Shown: piece after piece, positions 4,604 to 6,078 of the stretch
How the letters are laid out: each line of letters begins with the position of its first letter
How positions within the stretch are numbered: the first letter of the stretch is position 1
The notes under the pieces: generated by a model
What the model saw: the letters and a program-made list of their open reading frames with translations, nothing else
Database searches by the model: none
What the model was told of the DNA's origin: nothing
DNA from: Myxococcota bacterium
Lineage (GTDB): Bacteria; Myxococcota; Polyangia; GCA-2747355; JAKLHH01
Reading direction: 5' to 3'
Assembly: GCA_022710245.1 (NCBI GenBank)
Contig: JAKLHH010000505.1
Location: 1 to 6,078 of the forward strand
DNA length: 6,078 nucleotides
Made by a program: the position numbers and the translations under genes

Positions 4604-5068
4604 ATGCGCCGACACGTTACGCATCAGCCGAAGTCGATGACCATCCGCCGCGCGCTGCAGGTCGGGTTCCTCGTCGGGCTGCTCGGGCTCCTCGCCGCCT
4701 GCGGCGACGAGGGACCCTCGGCCGGGCCAGGCGATCAGTGCCCGGCGGCCCTGCCCACCGCCGGAGCCGCCTGCAGCGCCCCGGCCAGCGCCCGCTGCGA
4801 CTACTTCAAGGAGAAGTCGCGGTGCAACTACCTCGACCTCTCCTGGCACTGCACCTGCGGCGGGAGCGGCTGGGCGTGCACCGACGACAAGGAGGACTGC
4901 CCCTGCCCGGCGACGGTCCCGGCGAGCGGCAGCACCTGCGCCTTCCCGGGGCCGAGCACCTGCGACTACGGCGGCTCCGCGCCGCGCGACGGGGGCTTCA
5001 ACGGCAACGGGAGCACCCACTGCACCTGCGACGGCAAGAGCTGGCACTGCGTGGTGTACGCGGGCTGA
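4604..5068 (+). CDS. Small Cys-rich lipoprotein with two tandem repeats
   Basis: This 154-residue protein begins with a basic region (IRR), a hydrophobic core VGFLVGLLGLL and the lipobox LLAAC with C33 as the lipidated residue, so it should be anchored in the outer or inner membrane facing out of the cytoplasm. The mature part has two related Cys-rich units. Unit 1 (about 46-94) runs CPAALPTAGAACSAP, then CDY, then WHCTCGGSGWAC. Unit 2 (about 101-152) runs CPATVPASGSTCAFPG, then CDY, then HCTCDGKSWHC. The shared skeleton is CPAxxPxxGxxC...CDY...HCTC.G..W.C, probably disulfide-linked. Similar small lipoproteins are common in myxobacteria and have no known function. The nearest upstream gene is divergent, and a candidate sigma-54 promoter suggests activator-dependent expression. 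It converges on the kinase gene with 12 bp between stop codons. The exact start (4604 or 4637) is uncertain. Confidence 0.85.
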   Translation: MRRHVTHQPKSMTIRRALQVGFLVGLLGLLAACGDEGPSAGPGDQCPAALPTAGAACSAPASARCDYFKEKSRCNYLDLSWHCTCGGSGWACTDDKEDCPCPATVPASGSTCAFPGPSTCDYGGSAPRDGGFNGNGSTHCTCDGKSWHCVVYAG

Positions 5069-5080
5069 CCCGACCCTCGC

Positions 5081-6078
5081 TCAGCGCTCGGGGGGCACGA
5101 TGAGCTCGCGCAGGTCCTCGTCCGAGAGTGACTCGGCCGGGAGGCTGGCGTCAGGCCTCGGCGAGAGCGCCTCCACCGAGACCGTCACCGAGGGCGGCGT
5201 GAGGATGAAGGGCGGCGGGATCCCGAGGATGCAGCGCGCCTCGATCACGCTCTGCGCCAGCGCGTAGGAGTCCGAGGGCTGCTGCACCTCGCGCAGCGTC
5301 CGCGTCAACGCGCGCAGGAACGCCCGCGCCGAGGCGAAGCGGTCCTCCGGCTGCTTCGCCAGCGCCCGGGTCACCGCCGCGATCAGCCCGTCGGGCAGGT
5401 CGTCGCGGAGCGAGGCCAGGGACGGCACGTCCGCGTCGCGCGCTCGCTGGAAGATCTCCACGTCGTCGGCGCCCCCGTAGAGCGGGCAGCCCGCGAGGGC
5501 CTCCCAGAGGACGACGCCCATGCCGAAGAGGTCGCTCTGCACCGAGGGGGGCTCGCCGCGGGTGAGCTCGGGGGCGAGGTAGGCGAGCTTCCCCTTGACC
5601 ACGCCGGGGCTGGTCGTCCGCGCCCGGTCCTTGGCGCGGGCCAGGCCGAAGTCGCTCAGCTTGGCGATGCCGTTCGTGCTGAGCAGGATGTTCTGCGGCG
5701 TCACGTCGCGGTGGATGACCGGCGAGCGGTGCCCCAGCGGGTCGACGAGCTCGTGGGCTGCCCCGAGGCCGCGCAGGGTCTCGACGGCGATGGCGGCCAT
5801 CAGGGGCCAGGGCGCGCGCTGTCCGAGCTCGGCGTAGGTCTTCAGGTAGCGGCGCAGGTCGAGCCCGTCGACCCACTCCATGACCAGCCAGTAGGCGCCC
5901 TCGTCGTCCCGCTCGAAGTCGTAGATCTGCACGATGTTCGAGTGCAGGAGCTGCGAGCCGACCCGCGCCTCCTCGACGAACATCGCGACGAAGTCGGGGA
6001 GCGCCACCAGCGCCGGGATCAGCCGCTTGACGGCCACGGGCCGCGAGAACCCCGCGGTGCCGTGCGCTACTCCCCGCC
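5081..6078 (-). CDS. Serine/threonine protein kinase (Hanks type), 5' end outside window
   Basis: The frame is open to the right edge, so the gene starts beyond the window. The visible edge reads VAHGTAGFSRPVAVKRL, placing the ATP-binding Lys in VAVKRL (codons near 6028) just after the glycine-rich loop. Counting from the GTG at 6037, the order is: helix-C Glu in FVEEARVGSQLLH (E23), hinge MEWVDGLDL, catalytic loop HRDVTPQN (109-116; D111 base, N116 metal), DFG (129-131), activation segment to APE (155-157), and the helix-F Asp in QSDLFGMG. All catalytic residues are present, so an active kinase is expected. HRDVTPQN rather than HRDLKPEN is usual in myxobacterial kinases. The tail (about 250-318) is Pro/Ser/Ala-rich with no transmembrane helix, so this is a short cytoplasmic kinase; the substrate is unknown. 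It ends convergently with the lipoprotein gene. Confidence 0.95.
   Translation of the reverse strand, partial: RGVAHGTAGFSRPVAVKRLIPALVALPDFVAMFVEEARVGSQLLHSNIVQIYDFERDDEGAYWLVMEWVDGLDLRRYLKTYAELGQRAPWPLMAAIAVETLRGLGAAHELVDPLGHRSPVIHRDVTPQNILLSTNGIAKLSDFGLARAKDRARTTSPGVVKGKLAYLAPELTRGEPPSVQSDLFGMGVVLWEALAGCPLYGGADDVEIFQRARDADVPSLASLRDDLPDGLIAAVTRALAKQPEDRFASARAFLRALTRTLREVQQPSDSYALAQSVIEARCILGIPPPFILTPPSVTVSVEALSPRPDASLPAESLSDEDLRELIVPPER

Noticed and set aside
4376..5047. N-terminal extension of the flavodoxin-family protein (frame open to 5047)
   Set aside because: The extension runs antisense through the lipoprotein gene and its promoter; the ribosome site at 4381-4385 and the start of the FMN fold fix the start at 4375.
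5069..5080. Bidirectional terminator between the lipoprotein and kinase genes
   Set aside because: Only 12 bp separate the stops; the possible stem around CGC-TCA-GCG is three base pairs with mismatches and no T-run.
6035..6037. GTG at 6037 as the start of the kinase
   Set aside because: It would begin at the Val of VAVKRL and remove the glycine-rich loop. The frame continues upstream with GFSRP, typical of the loop-to-Lys segment, so the gene is cut by the window edge.

Overview
The window is high-GC DNA from what looks like a myxobacterium or relative (Myxococcota, the former Deltaproteobacteria). The support is the gene content: an HRDVTPQN-type Ser/Thr kinase, a Cys-rich lipoprotein, a candidate sigma-54 promoter, and an ECF sigma factor linked to a caspase-like protein. 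This is an inference from style; there is no taxonomic marker gene.

Left part (1-2769, minus strand, transcribed right to left): a compact three-gene operon. An ECF sigma factor (2260-2769) overlaps by 8 bp a single-pass membrane protein (1473-2267) that looks like its anti-sigma factor and carries a DUF4384-like periplasmic domain. That gene overlaps by 4 bp (ATGA) a secreted caspase-family protease (1-1476, cut by the left edge). The protease has a His/Cys dyad, a textbook EF-hand loop, a beta-sandwich-like linker and what appears to be the start of an outer-membrane beta-barrel. Sigma factor, anti-sigma factor and envelope protease being translationally coupled suggests one envelope signalling circuit. 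This is the most interesting part of the window.

Intergenic 2770-3161: 392 bp without a credible gene, built of two repeat families. One is about three copies of a 42-bp direct repeat. The other is three tandem copies of a 42-43-bp inverted repeat at 52-53-bp spacing. A possible sigma-70-like promoter for the sigma operon sits at its left end.

Middle (3162-4375, minus strand): an Isf-like flavodoxin-family protein (3803-4375) with a CX2CX2CX7C cluster motif lies upstream of a MESH1/SpoT-type HD hydrolase (3162-3740). The 62-bp gap holds a GC-rich hairpin and a GCTAGCTAGC palindrome.

Right part: a divergent intergenic region (4376-4603) contains a strong sigma-54-type promoter candidate with an upstream dyad/direct repeat. 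It reads into a small lipoprotein gene (4604-5068, plus strand) made of two Cys-rich repeats. Tail to tail with it, 12 bp away, is a cytoplasmic Ser/Thr protein kinase (5081-6078, minus strand), whose first residues lie beyond the right edge.
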